From UBA5078 sp033721235 (GTDB taxonomy: Bacteria; Pseudomonadota; Gammaproteobacteria; Pseudomonadales; Pseudohongiellaceae): a DNA stretch of 64,000 nt. The stretch is from contig JAWWAY010000001.1 in the NCBI GenBank assembly GCA_033721235.1, positions 310,001-374,000 of the forward strand, read 5' to 3'. Below are positions 1 through 8,712 of the stretch, piece by piece. The notes below the pieces were generated by a model, which saw nothing but the letters and a program-made list of their open reading frames with translations, searched no databases and was not told where the DNA came from. The number at the start of each line of letters is the position of its first letter. Position 1 is the stretch's first letter. A program made the translations under genes and the position numbers.

Positions 1-97
1 GCTATACTTGGCCAAATTGCTTACTCGTGCCTAAGTATTGGTAATGGCGGTATTTTTTAATACTTGGGCTTACTTAAATAATGAGAATATTGAGAAT

Positions 98-1537
98 ATG
101 CAGCGCAGAAAGATATATTTTGTTGTCGCACTGAGTGCGCTTATGATTCTGGGCTTTCTAGCAACTAGTTTAACTAGTTACTATGTGGCCAGAGAGTCTC
201 TCTCCAGCAATATTTCAGACCAAATGCTGCCCCTTACCAGCGATAATATTTACTCCGAAATACAGCGCGATCTGCTAAGGCCAATTCTAATCTCTTCGCT
301 GATGGCAACGGATACATTTGTGCTGAGCTGGGTAAACGATGGTGAGGATGAATTAGACGAAATTCGCTCCTATCTAAGCCAAATACAGCAAGAATACGGC
401 ACAATAACGGCATTTTTCATCTCCGACAAAACCCAGAACTACTATCATCCTGATGGCATTATTAAAGTCTTGTCTGAGTCTGACCCGGCAGATGCGTGGT
501 ACTACAGAGCGAGAAGCCTGAATAGGGACTATGAAGTCAATGTGGACTTAGACACAGCCGATCAGTCCCGCATGAGCATTTTTATAAATTATCGAGTATT
601 TGATGGGCGTGGTAATTTTATCGGCATCACTGGCGTTGGCTTAGCAGTCACGGCGGTATCGGAATTGGTAGAAAGCTACAAGCAGCGCTATAACCGCGAT
701 ATCTACTTTATCGACAGAGAAGGTAACCACGCTTTAGATCATGGGGATGGATTCAGCACTCGAATTCAAAATACGCCTGGTATCGCCTCACTGAGCACAC
801 AGATTTTGACCACACCTAGCGCGGCGCTCAGCTATACGGATACCTCTGGCTCCACAGTCTTTGTCAATAGCCGGTTCGTGCCTGAGTTTAATTGGTATTT
901 GATCGTCGAGCAGAGCGGTAGCGAGGCAGAAGGAATTATTCGACAGACCCTGCTGATCAATATTCTCATCTCCGGCGTCATTCTGATGATTGTTCTTACC
1001 GGCGCACACTTTACACTGAGAATGTATCAGGGACGACTTGAGGAGATGGCCACTACCGATATGCTCACAAAGGCGTCTAATAGGCATGTTGTAGATGGTA
1101 TGTTCGAGCAGTTGAGCAAGGCGGCAAGACGAAAAGGCAAGTCTGTGTCTGTGATATGCATTGATATTGACCATTTCAAAGAGGTAAACGACACATTTGG
1201 CCACCAAGCAGGGGATACGGTAATTCGAGGAGTTGCCGATATCATTAGAGAGTACTCGCGCGACACGGATGTGCTTTGCCGCTGGGGCGGGGAGGAGTTT
1301 TTGCTATTATTAAACTGCTGTTCTTCAGTCGAGGCTGCAGAAATAGCAGAGAATATTCGCAAGGCAGTAAAGAAGTACCCAGTTTCCTATGGGCGGGAAG
1401 AAATTCGCGTTACTATCAGTTGTGGGGTTTCGCAAACCCTAGCCGGTGAGAGTTTGGACTCTGTAGTGACCCGAGTGGATGCAGCACTATATAGGGCAAA
1501 GGAAGAAGGTCGAGATCGCATTAACATCTCGGCCTAA
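98..1537 (+). CDS. membrane-bound diguanylate cyclase (Cache-like sensor, GGDEF)
   Basis: Makes the second messenger c-di-GMP from two GTP. A transmembrane helix lies near the N-terminus, followed by a periplasmic Cache-like sensor of about 250 residues, a second helix, and a C-terminal GGDEF domain. The active loop is GGEEF. An intact RxxD inhibitory site (RDTD) sits exactly five residues before it, so product inhibition is expected. TTG at 38 and ATG at 44 are also in frame; I prefer the ATG at 98 because it places the charged MQRRK directly before the first membrane helix, although its ribosome site is weak. The REC-EAL gene follows 54 nt downstream on the same strand and could be the opposing enzyme. 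The sensed ligand is unknown. Confidence 0.85.
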   Translation: MQRRKIYFVVALSALMILGFLATSLTSYYVARESLSSNISDQMLPLTSDNIYSEIQRDLLRPILISSLMATDTFVLSWVNDGEDELDEIRSYLSQIQQEYGTITAFFISDKTQNYYHPDGIIKVLSESDPADAWYYRARSLNRDYEVNVDLDTADQSRMSIFINYRVFDGRGNFIGITGVGLAVTAVSELVESYKQRYNRDIYFIDREGNHALDHGDGFSTRIQNTPGIASLSTQILTTPSAALSYTDTSGSTVFVNSRFVPEFNWYLIVEQSGSEAEGIIRQTLLINILISGVILMIVLTGAHFTLRMYQGRLEEMATTDMLTKASNRHVVDGMFEQLSKAARRKGKSVSVICIDIDHFKEVNDTFGHQAGDTVIRGVADIIREYSRDTDVLCRWGGEEFLLLLNCCSSVEAAEIAENIRKAVKKYPVSYGREEIRVTISCGVSQTLAGESLDSVVTRVDAALYRAKEEGRDRINISA

Positions 1538-1591
1538 AGCGTTTCGTATCGGTTTATACTGTGCGTCTGCAGGCTAAAATTGAGGTGTTAT

Positions 1592-2791
1592 GTGCTTGGC
1601 AACAAGGTACTGATTTTAGATGATGAGCGGGCTGTCGCAACGACAGTGGCTCGGGCAGTTGAGAGCCTAAGCTTCGAAGCAATAGTGGCGGAGTCTGCCG
1701 AGCACTTCTTCGAGCTTCTTACTCAATATGAGCCTGAATTCGTCATAATCGATTTATCCATGCCAGATATGGACGGCGTCGAAGTTCTCATAGAGCTTGA
1801 GTCACTTCAGTGTCGCTCTAAAATCATTATTCTCAGTGGTCTAGGAGCGGCAGTGATGAGCGCGGCCATAAGGTCTGCGCGAGAGCATAATCTTATTACC
1901 CTAGGCTGCCTCGGAAAGCCATTTTTACTCAATGATTTAAAGACTCTATTAAATAAAAAACCCGAGTTTGACGATAGCTGGCCTAAGCCTAGTGACTCAG
2001 CTGTGCAAACTAGCGAGCCGAGCTATGAGGAACTTAGGCAGGCCATCGAGCAAGGTGAGCTTTTTGTCGTCTATCAACCCAAAATTCTACGTGGATCGGG
2101 TGAAATTGCAGGTTTTGAAGCCTTGGTGAGATGGAAGCATCCAGAGCGTGGCCTCATTTTTCCCGATGATTTTATTCCTATTGCTGAGAACAGCGATCTT
2201 ATCGATCCCTTAACATTTTATGTGGTGGATGAGGCGCTTCAATGGTACTCGAAACACTTTAGCTCCTCATCTATTCAACTATCTATTAATGTCTCGGCTC
2301 GTAATCTGAGAAATGTGGACTTTGCCGATCGTCTGGCCGCGATGTGCCACAGTTACAAATTCGATCTTAGTCGCCTGATTTGTGAGATTACGGAAACGAG
2401 TGTAATGGATGACTCTGTTAAAGCACTGACAGTGCTCACGCGCATCAGAATAAAGGGTATGCAGCTCTCTTTGGACGATTTCGGCACGGGATACTCATCC
2501 ATGCAACAGTTAATGCAATTGCCGTTTTCGGAAATCAAAATAGATAAGTCCTTCGTATTTTCCGTTTTCGAATCAGACTCGTCCCTGTCCGTGGTAGAGT
2601 CGGTGTTAGCGCTGGGAGCAAAGCTTGGCCTACGCACCAGCGCTGAAGGAATTGAGAATCAAGAGGTTCTGCAGCATTTGTCTGATTTGGGTTGCGATAT
2701 GCTGCAAGGTTATTTTATTGCCAGGCCTATGAATGGAGAACAAGCCTTGGAGTGGGTGAGCAACTACCAACCCCATAAACTGTTTCGATAG
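1592..2791 (+). CDS. response regulator with EAL phosphodiesterase output
   Basis: Predicted phosphorelay-controlled c-di-GMP phosphodiesterase. An N-terminal receiver domain has the acidic pair in LILDDE and the phospho-acceptor Asp in VIIDLSMPD (about residue 54). The EAL domain (about residues 140-390) keeps the catalytic set: EALVRW, INVSARN, EITETS, DDFGTGYSS, KIDKSF, AEGIEN and LQGYF. I chose the GTG at 1592 because GAGGT lies five bases before it; an in-frame TTG at 1580 has no such site. No histidine kinase is encoded nearby, so the partner kinase is elsewhere. It probably forms a two-gene unit with the upstream diguanylate cyclase. Confidence 0.85.
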   Translation: MLGNKVLILDDERAVATTVARAVESLSFEAIVAESAEHFFELLTQYEPEFVIIDLSMPDMDGVEVLIELESLQCRSKIIILSGLGAAVMSAAIRSAREHNLITLGCLGKPFLLNDLKTLLNKKPEFDDSWPKPSDSAVQTSEPSYEELRQAIEQGELFVVYQPKILRGSGEIAGFEALVRWKHPERGLIFPDDFIPIAENSDLIDPLTFYVVDEALQWYSKHFSSSSIQLSINVSARNLRNVDFADRLAAMCHSYKFDLSRLICEITETSVMDDSVKALTVLTRIRIKGMQLSLDDFGTGYSSMQQLMQLPFSEIKIDKSFVFSVFESDSSLSVVESVLALGAKLGLRTSAEGIENQEVLQHLSDLGCDMLQGYFIARPMNGEQALEWVSNYQPHKLFR

Positions 2792-2801
2792 AGCGCCTAT
2801 T

Positions 2802-3026
2802 TTAGCTGTTAGCTTCCAACTGTTTTTGTATGCTTTTAATAAGTCTCATCAGCACATAGGGTTCGTAGTGCTCCACTGGGTCGCAATTGCTGGCAAAGGC
2901 CTCAATCAAAGTGTCAAGCTGTCGCCTGCACTCGTGGAGCCCGTCAGTATCGCTATATTCGTCTAGATGTTCAGCGGTGCTTAGTATCTTATTCCAGAAG
3001 GCAAGTTCTTGCTCAGCCTTGCTCAT
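2802..3026 (-). CDS. small hypothetical protein, 74 aa
   Basis: I do not recognise this protein. It is charged and mostly helical in appearance, beginning MSKAEQELAFWNKIL and ending SIQKQLEANS, with two Cys and no membrane segment or signal peptide. The ATG at 3026 follows a good ribosome site (GGGAGA), which argues that it is real; longer in-frame starts up to 3092 lack one. It converges on the REC-EAL gene 10 nt away and is divergent from glpE. Function unknown; it might be a helical adaptor, but nothing shown here proves that. Confidence 0.55.
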   Translation of the reverse strand: MSKAEQELAFWNKILSTAEHLDEYSDTDGLHECRRQLDTLIEAFASNCDPVEHYEPYVLMRLIKSIQKQLEANS

Positions 3027-3176
3027 GATCTCTCCCACGATTAATTTATGCAATTTGCAGCAGAGCTTATCAGCGCCATACTGGCTAAGCAATATGACAG
3101 CTTTTCAATCGCGTTTGCGATCCGTGTGCGATGCTGATAGTTTTTGCGGTTTTTAGTAATTAGATAGGATGCCTCG

Positions 3177-3476
3177 ATGGGATTTTCTCGTATAGACGTT
3201 GGGCAAGCTAAGGCGCTCATCCAAGATGGCGCGATAGTCGTTGATATTAGAGATGGAGTGTCTTTCAGTGCGGGCGCTATTGAAGGGGCCATTCATATTG
3301 ACAATGACAATGTGCAAGATTTTGTGCAACAAAGCGACAAGACCCGAGCTTTAGTCGTTTGCTGTTATCATGGAAACTCGAGTCAGGGCGCGGCTGAGTA
3401 TTTTTCTCAGTGTGGCTTTGAGCAGTGCTACAGTCTTGACGGTGGCTTTGAAGCTTGGGCTGCATGCCAGTCTTAA
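3177..3476 (+). CDS. glpE: thiosulfate sulfurtransferase (rhodanese) GlpE
   Basis: Single-domain rhodanese of 99 residues that transfers sulfane sulfur from thiosulfate to cyanide or thiol acceptors in the cytoplasm. The active loop CYHGNSSQGAA, with the persulfide Cys at residue 63, and the following SLDGGFEAW match the GlpE subgroup rather than larger rhodaneses. An extra Cys directly precedes the catalytic one. The 3' end overlaps by 4 nt the convergent PAS-GGDEF-EAL gene. It is a stand-alone gene here, not next to glycerol metabolism genes. Confidence 0.88.
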   Translation: MGFSRIDVGQAKALIQDGAIVVDIRDGVSFSAGAIEGAIHIDNDNVQDFVQQSDKTRALVVCCYHGNSSQGAAEYFSQCGFEQCYSLDGGFEAWAACQS

Positions 3477-6400
3477 GCCTTACGGGCTAGCGTTGCCACG
3501 CTTTCTGGCGCATAGCTATTGTACCATTTCCCAAACTCTTCCGCAGGCAATGGTTTTTGGAAATAGAAGCCCTGTATTTGGTCGCAGTTGTTCTCTTGCA
3601 AAAACTGCAACTGTTCTATGGTCTCTACACCCTCTGCAACCACCGTCATGCCGAGTGTTTTCCCCATGCTAATAATGGCTGTGGTTAAAGCCTTGTCTTC
3701 TTTGTCGTATGGAATCTCTTTTATAAATGCTCTATCAATTTTAAGCGTGTCGATAGGGTAATGTTTTAGTTGCCCGAGAGAGGAGTAGCCAGTGCCAAAG
3801 TCATCTAAGGCAATTTTTAGTCCTATTTTTTGCAGTTCGCTAAGAATACCAATGGCTTTCCTGGGGTCAGAGATTACCGTGCTCTCGGTGATCTCCAGTT
3901 CTAATTGTTTGGGGTGAAGCTTGTAGTGATCTAGTGTTTGTTTAATCGTATCGAGCAGGTTAGGGTCGTTGAATTGCCGTGCCGAAAGATTAATAGAAAG
4001 ACAGAAGCGATCCTGTAACCCAGTGCTCCATTGGTTAAGTTGTTGGCAGCTATTGACCAATACCCATTCGCCTATAGGGAGAATCATTCCGTTCTCTTCA
4101 GCGACAGGTATAAACTGTGCGGGAGAGATATTGCCTAGTTGCGGGTTGCGCCAGCGAAGCAGAGCCTCGGCACCGGTCACCTCGCCTGTGATGAGATCCA
4201 GTTTAGGCTGATAGAACAGGTGCAGCTCGTCGCGCTTAATGGCGCTGGCCAAATTGATTTCCAACTCAATTCTGGCTTTTGTGCGTAAATGAATACTGCG
4301 AGAATAAAATTGAAAATTATCTTTCCCCTTATCTTTTGCGACATACATGGCAACGTCGGCATGTTTCATTAGGGTTTCTTCATCTATTGCGTCCACACCG
4401 TAAACGCTGATGCCAATACTCGCGGTTACTTTGCATTCGCGATCATTGATGTAAAGGGGTTCGTCAAAGGACTTTAGAATTGTGTTAGCAATGCGGCTAA
4501 TTTTTTCTTTGTCGACTAGTTCTTGCAGGAGAATCACGAATTCGTCGCCCCCAAGGCGTGCAACGATATCGCTTTCTCTTAAGGGGGTGCGTAAGAGTTT
4601 GGCTACTTCTACTAGTAATGCGTCACCCACGTGGTGGCCGTGGGTATCGTTGACTAGCTTGAAGCGGTCTAGGTCGATAAAGAGTATGGCAAAAGCGCGC
4701 TCTTTGTTGCGAGCTGCTAACTTACTTGCGGAGCTTAGCAGTTCCGAAAAAGCAACTCTGTTGGGAAGGCCTGTAAGATTATCGTGTGTCGCTAAATATT
4801 GAATGCGCTCGCTAATTGTTCTTTTTTCGGTGACGTCCTTGGAAATGCCTCGATAACCTTTGAAGGCCTCGTTGTCGTCAAACATCGGCTCGCCGCTTAG
4901 GGAAAAGTAATATTTAACTCCCTCTGAATTGACAAAGCGAAATTCGAAATCACGAAACCGCTCTCTGCTTAGGACAACATTCTTTAATTCTTCCCAAGTG
5001 AACGATACTGGCGTAATGCCGCTATGCTCCCAGATGTAGTTGCCTAGCAGCTCGTCTACGGCCTCTTGGTTGCTTGGGCCAACGATTTTCCCCTCGTATT
5101 TGGTAAAACGGAAATCGGTATCTTGTTCCCAATAAAAATCCGAGGATAGTTGCGTGAGGCTGCGAAATCTTTCTTCACTTTCTCTCAGTGTTTTTTCTGA
5201 GCGCGCTCGTGCTTCGTCATTCTTAAAGTCATCGATTGCGAAGGCAATATTGCTTGCCATGTTTTTGAGTAGTTTAACGATGTCTTCATCGAAGGTGTCT
5301 TTAACGGTAGAGTTAATTAAGAGAATACTGGGTTCGGTATTTTTCGTTAAAAGGGGCAGGGCCGCGGCGCTTCGAATACCTTGGCGACGACCAATATCAT
5401 GCCAAGCTGCCACTCTAGGATCCGCCATATAGTCATTGCTTATACAGGGCTCTCCAGTGCGCAACGCGGTGGCTCCTAAGCCTTTTCCTTCTGGTGAGTT
5501 TGGATCAGTGGAAATGATCACTTCTTTTGTTCTTGGTGAATTGGCACCGGCGCTGGCGGCCATTCTATACAGGCCGTCTTTGGAAGGGATCATAACCGTG
5601 GTTATATTGAACTTCCCACCTTTGATGGCAGCATTGCATACGTTTGTGTACAGATCTTGTGGTGTGCGTGCTCGAAGAATGGCAGCGTTAGTCTCACTTA
5701 AGGCGGAATACATTTGCTGTAGCTTTTGCGCGCGCATCTCGGAGTGTCGACGATCGGTAATGATGCGAGTGACGGCGATCACGACCCACTTGCCGTCTAT
5801 TTCTGTGGCCCTACTGAAAGTCTCAAAGAACGCTACGTTGCCGTCTTTGTCGGTGGTCTCGGTTTCGAACCTGCTTGTGGTTTGATCACGAATCAATGTC
5901 GCATAGCGTTCTCGAATCTCAGCCTCGTCTTGGCCTATTAGTTCGGGAGGACTGATCTTGAGTAATTCTTCCTTGCTTATTTGACGCAGACGGCAGGCGG
6001 TCTGATTCACATCGATAAACCGTAATGCCTCTGGGTCAACGAGGTAGATCATGTCCGATGACATGTCCATGGCGGCTCTGAAGCGGTTGAGTGAGCGTTG
6101 TGTTTCAAGTTGCTTGCTGACGTCTCGGGCAATGCAGTGGTAGCCAATGAATGCTCCCTGCTCATCGAACCTGGGGTGGCCGTGGATTCGTAAACTCAAT
6201 TCTTTAGAGTTGGGATTAGCGCTTGCTTTAGGGATGACACACAAAAGGTCGGTAAATGGTTTGCGTTGGTCTCGCAGCGCTTTGTGTTCATTCCACGTAG
6301 AATCTGGAATATGAGCGCCTAAATCCCATAGGGTGTTGCCCTTAAGCTTGGACAGGGCGGAAGAGCTAAGCGAAATATCGTCGGCTTTAGTCTGAATAAA

Positions 6401-6520
6401 CGTGCAGTTGTATGCCGTATTTTCCTGCCAATAATATTCAACAGCAAGACCTACGAGCTTCCACAGTTCGTTTTCTGTCAGTTCATGCTGCATTATCTGA
6501 TCGTTTTGAGCAACTGCCAT
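3473..6520 (-). CDS. PAS/GAF sensor GGDEF-EAL protein
   Basis: A large cytoplasmic c-di-GMP enzyme of 1015 residues without membrane helices. Order: PAS (about 15-135), PAS (about 140-260), GAF (about 285-430), PAS (about 450-575), GGDEF (about 580-740), EAL (about 755-1000). The cyclase motif is ARLGGDEF with a correctly spaced RESD inhibitory site. The EAL domain keeps EALLRW, EITEST, DDFGTGYSS, KIDRAF, AEGVET and IQGFYF, so both activities could be present. Which one dominates cannot be told from sequence. ATG at 6520 is used; ATG at 6493 is an alternative. A sigma70-like promoter lies about 140 nt upstream. Confidence 0.88.
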   Translation of the reverse strand: MAVAQNDQIMQHELTENELWKLVGLAVEYYWQENTAYNCTFIQTKADDISLSSSALSKLKGNTLWDLGAHIPDSTWNEHKALRDQRKPFTDLLCVIPKASANPNSKELSLRIHGHPRFDEQGAFIGYHCIARDVSKQLETQRSLNRFRAAMDMSSDMIYLVDPEALRFIDVNQTACRLRQISKEELLKISPPELIGQDEAEIRERYATLIRDQTTSRFETETTDKDGNVAFFETFSRATEIDGKWVVIAVTRIITDRRHSEMRAQKLQQMYSALSETNAAILRARTPQDLYTNVCNAAIKGGKFNITTVMIPSKDGLYRMAASAGANSPRTKEVIISTDPNSPEGKGLGATALRTGEPCISNDYMADPRVAAWHDIGRRQGIRSAAALPLLTKNTEPSILLINSTVKDTFDEDIVKLLKNMASNIAFAIDDFKNDEARARSEKTLRESEERFRSLTQLSSDFYWEQDTDFRFTKYEGKIVGPSNQEAVDELLGNYIWEHSGITPVSFTWEELKNVVLSRERFRDFEFRFVNSEGVKYYFSLSGEPMFDDNEAFKGYRGISKDVTEKRTISERIQYLATHDNLTGLPNRVAFSELLSSASKLAARNKERAFAILFIDLDRFKLVNDTHGHHVGDALLVEVAKLLRTPLRESDIVARLGGDEFVILLQELVDKEKISRIANTILKSFDEPLYINDRECKVTASIGISVYGVDAIDEETLMKHADVAMYVAKDKGKDNFQFYSRSIHLRTKARIELEINLASAIKRDELHLFYQPKLDLITGEVTGAEALLRWRNPQLGNISPAQFIPVAEENGMILPIGEWVLVNSCQQLNQWSTGLQDRFCLSINLSARQFNDPNLLDTIKQTLDHYKLHPKQLELEITESTVISDPRKAIGILSELQKIGLKIALDDFGTGYSSLGQLKHYPIDTLKIDRAFIKEIPYDKEDKALTTAIISMGKTLGMTVVAEGVETIEQLQFLQENNCDQIQGFYFQKPLPAEEFGKWYNSYAPESVATLARKA

Positions 6521-6658
6521 AGTATGCCGACTCTAGAGAGTGTTGGTCTTAGCTTGCTATAAAAACAATTAGGCTAAGCTTTATATCGGCGGCATAGATA
6601 CAATTTTTAGTCCCTTATTATTGTTATTATTCGGCCAACCAAAATAATTATGCGTCAC

Positions 6659-6688
6659 ATTATAGTAATGCATTGGTAAACAATGCAA
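6659..6688 (-). promoter_or_regulatory. predicted promoter for the PAS-GGDEF-EAL gene
   Basis: On the minus strand a perfect -10 box TATAAT (6659-6664) follows a weak -35 TTGCAT (6683-6688) with an 18-nt spacer. A 7-bp inverted repeat TGCATTG/CAATGCA (6669-6687) overlaps the -35 box and could be an operator. The implied leader is about 130 nt. This AT-rich 200-nt gap also holds the 3' end of argD. Confidence 0.4.
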
Positions 6689-6721
6689 AGCTCTAAAAAT
6701 ATTAATATATTCAATTGCTTA

Positions 6722-7900
6722 TTATTTTTTTTGGCTTAATTGCTCGCAACACTGACGCAAAATATCCAGTGCTGAGTCTATTTCTTGTGGTGAAACGTTT
6801 AGTGGCGGTAGGAGGCGAATGGAGTTGGCGCCCGCTTTAACGGTTAGGAGCTTGGCCTTTGTCAGGGCACTATTGAGTTCCAAATTATTGATAACACAAT
6901 ATAGGCCTATCATGAGGCCCATGCCTGAGTGTTTAGATACAATGCTGGGGTAATCCTCACATATTCTCTGGAGCCCAGACTGAAGCTGCGTCGATCGTTG
7001 CTGCACCTGGGTAAGAAACTCAGGCTTGGCCACAATATCTAAAACACCGTTGCCTACGGCGGTGGCGAGTGGGTTGCCACCGAATGTGCTGCCATGCGTG
7101 CCCGCCACCATGGGCTGTGCGACACTTTCTTTTGCTAATACGGCGCCAATGGGGAAACCACCACCCAGGCCTTTAGCGGACGCCAATAGATCGGGCACCA
7201 CGCCAGAAGCCTCATAAGCGTACAAATGTCCTGAGCGCCCAACTCCAGATTGAACTTCGTCAAACATTAGCAGTATGCCCTTGGAGTCGCATAGTTCTCG
7301 TATTTGTTGCAGATACTCTTTGCTGGCCACGCGAATGCCGCCTTCGCCTTGAATTGGCTCAAGGATAACGCCGGCAGTCTTGTCGCTAATAGCGGCTTGT
7401 AGAGCTTCGATGTCGCCAAACGGGACCTGATCGAAGCCTGCATCTCCAGTCAGAAAGCCTTCACAGTGGGCCGGGTTTGCGCTGGCGGCTATCGGAGCGA
7501 GAGTGCGGCCGTGAAAAGACTGACTCAGAGCGATGATGCGAACTCTCTCGCCATTGCCTTTGCTGTAGTGGTAGCGGCGCATCATCTTAAAACCCGCCTC
7601 TATCGCCTCGGTACCCGAATTACTAAAAAATACTCGATCGGCGAAGCTAAGCTCTACCAAACGCTTGGCTAGGCGCTCGGCCTGAGGAATGCGAAATAGG
7701 TTAGAGGTATGCCAAGACTTATGGGCTTGGCTATTGAGAGACTCAATAAGATGAGGGTGGCAGTGGCCGAGACAATTAACAGCAATGCCACTGGTAAAGT
7801 CCAAATAGGCACTGCCGTCTTGGGTATACAAATAGCTACCTTTGCCGTGATCAAATTCCAGTTCTGGCGTACCATAGTTGCTCATTAGTGCAGAGGTCAT
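6722..7900 (-). CDS. argD: acetylornithine / succinyldiaminopimelate aminotransferase
   Basis: PLP-dependent class III aminotransferase of 392 residues, the usual length for ArgD. It converts N-acetylglutamate semialdehyde to N-acetylornithine in arginine synthesis and often also serves lysine synthesis. Visible features are NSGTEAIEAGFKMMRR (phosphate-binding region), LEPIQGEGGI, FDEVQSGVGRSG (cofactor Asp) and the Schiff-base Lys in ASAKGLGGGFPIG (about residue 242). The gene stands alone. AstC-like catabolic function is possible, but no ast genes are adjacent. A GCGGG/CCCGC inverted repeat (7947-7963) lies in the upstream gap. Confidence 0.9.
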   Translation of the reverse strand: MTSALMSNYGTPELEFDHGKGSYLYTQDGSAYLDFTSGIAVNCLGHCHPHLIESLNSQAHKSWHTSNLFRIPQAERLAKRLVELSFADRVFFSNSGTEAIEAGFKMMRRYHYSKGNGERVRIIALSQSFHGRTLAPIAASANPAHCEGFLTGDAGFDQVPFGDIEALQAAISDKTAGVILEPIQGEGGIRVASKEYLQQIRELCDSKGILLMFDEVQSGVGRSGHLYAYEASGVVPDLLASAKGLGGGFPIGAVLAKESVAQPMVAGTHGSTFGGNPLATAVGNGVLDIVAKPEFLTQVQQRSTQLQSGLQRICEDYPSIVSKHSGMGLMIGLYCVINNLELNSALTKAKLLTVKAGANSIRLLPPLNVSPQEIDSALDILRQCCEQLSQKK

Positions 7901-8079
7901 GGGAAAGCTTCCTTTTAGAGGTCGTGTCGCTATATGTATGAGTCTTGCGGGTATTATGCCCGCTGTAAAGCCGAGGCGCGATCATGCCTTAAGCCTTGAG
8001 ATCATTCAAGATTATGACAGCTTCTGCCGAGGTAAATCGCTTAATTTATGCAAAAGTCTATGCTTGACGGAGCAATTGA

Positions 8080-8712
8080 ATGTTTAGAGAGAAAAACCTT
8101 AGCTTGCCAGATAGAGACACCGCACTTCCAGGGAGGCAGCAAGCATTGGAGGTGCTCAACCGACATTATGTGAATGGTAAGCCGATTACTGGAGAGATGC
8201 CCGATGGAATAGAGCTAGCCGTGTTCGGCCTGGGCTGCTTCTGGGGAGCGGAGCGCCTGTTCTGGCAGTTGAGTGGGGTTTACTCTACTGCGGTCGCATA
8301 TGCCGGCGGTTATACGCCTAATCCTACTTATGAAGAGGTATGCTCTGGTCGCACTGGACATACCGAAGTGGTGGCCGTGTATTTCGACCCTAAACTGATT
8401 AGCTACGAGCAGCTTCTGAAATCATTCTGGGAGGCTCATAACCCCACACAAGGAATGCGCCAAGGTAATGATCAGGGCACTCAATATCGCTCTGCGATCT
8501 ACACAAGTAATGATGAGCAGCTTGCCTATGCGCAGCAAAGCGCCGAGCAATATCAACGCGTATTAGATGCTGCGGGCATTGGCCCGATCACCACCGAGAT
8601 TGCGCCCTTGGAGGCTTTATACTTGGCGGAGACTTACCATCAGCAGTATCTAGCGAAGAATCCTAATGGTTACTGTGGGCTGCAAGGGCTTGGCATTAGC
8701 TGTCCTACTTAG
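8080..8712 (+). CDS. msrA: peptide methionine (S)-S-oxide reductase MsrA
   Basis: Repairs oxidised methionine (S-sulfoxide) in proteins with thioredoxin-derived electrons. The catalytic Cys is at residue 53 in GLGCFWGAERLF. Recycling Cys residues are in NGYCGLQG and GISCPT at the C-terminus, as in E. coli-type MsrA. Length (210) fits the long form with an N-terminal extension. The ATG at 8080 has GGAG upstream. The stop overlaps the end of the convergent patatin gene by 8 nt. Confidence 0.93.
   Translation: MFREKNLSLPDRDTALPGRQQALEVLNRHYVNGKPITGEMPDGIELAVFGLGCFWGAERLFWQLSGVYSTAVAYAGGYTPNPTYEEVCSGRTGHTEVVAVYFDPKLISYEQLLKSFWEAHNPTQGMRQGNDQGTQYRSAIYTSNDEQLAYAQQSAEQYQRVLDAAGIGPITTEIAPLEALYLAETYHQQYLAKNPNGYCGLQGLGISCPT

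Noticed and set aside
5436..5885. 149-codon plus-strand frame inside the PAS-GGDEF-EAL gene
   Set aside because: Antisense to a well-supported coding region with intact domains; composition is that of a reverse-frame shadow.
7878..8087. 69-codon open frame over the argD/msrA gap
   Set aside because: It overlaps the argD start and the msrA start, has no recognisable features, and contains a Cys/Leu mix typical of non-coding translation.
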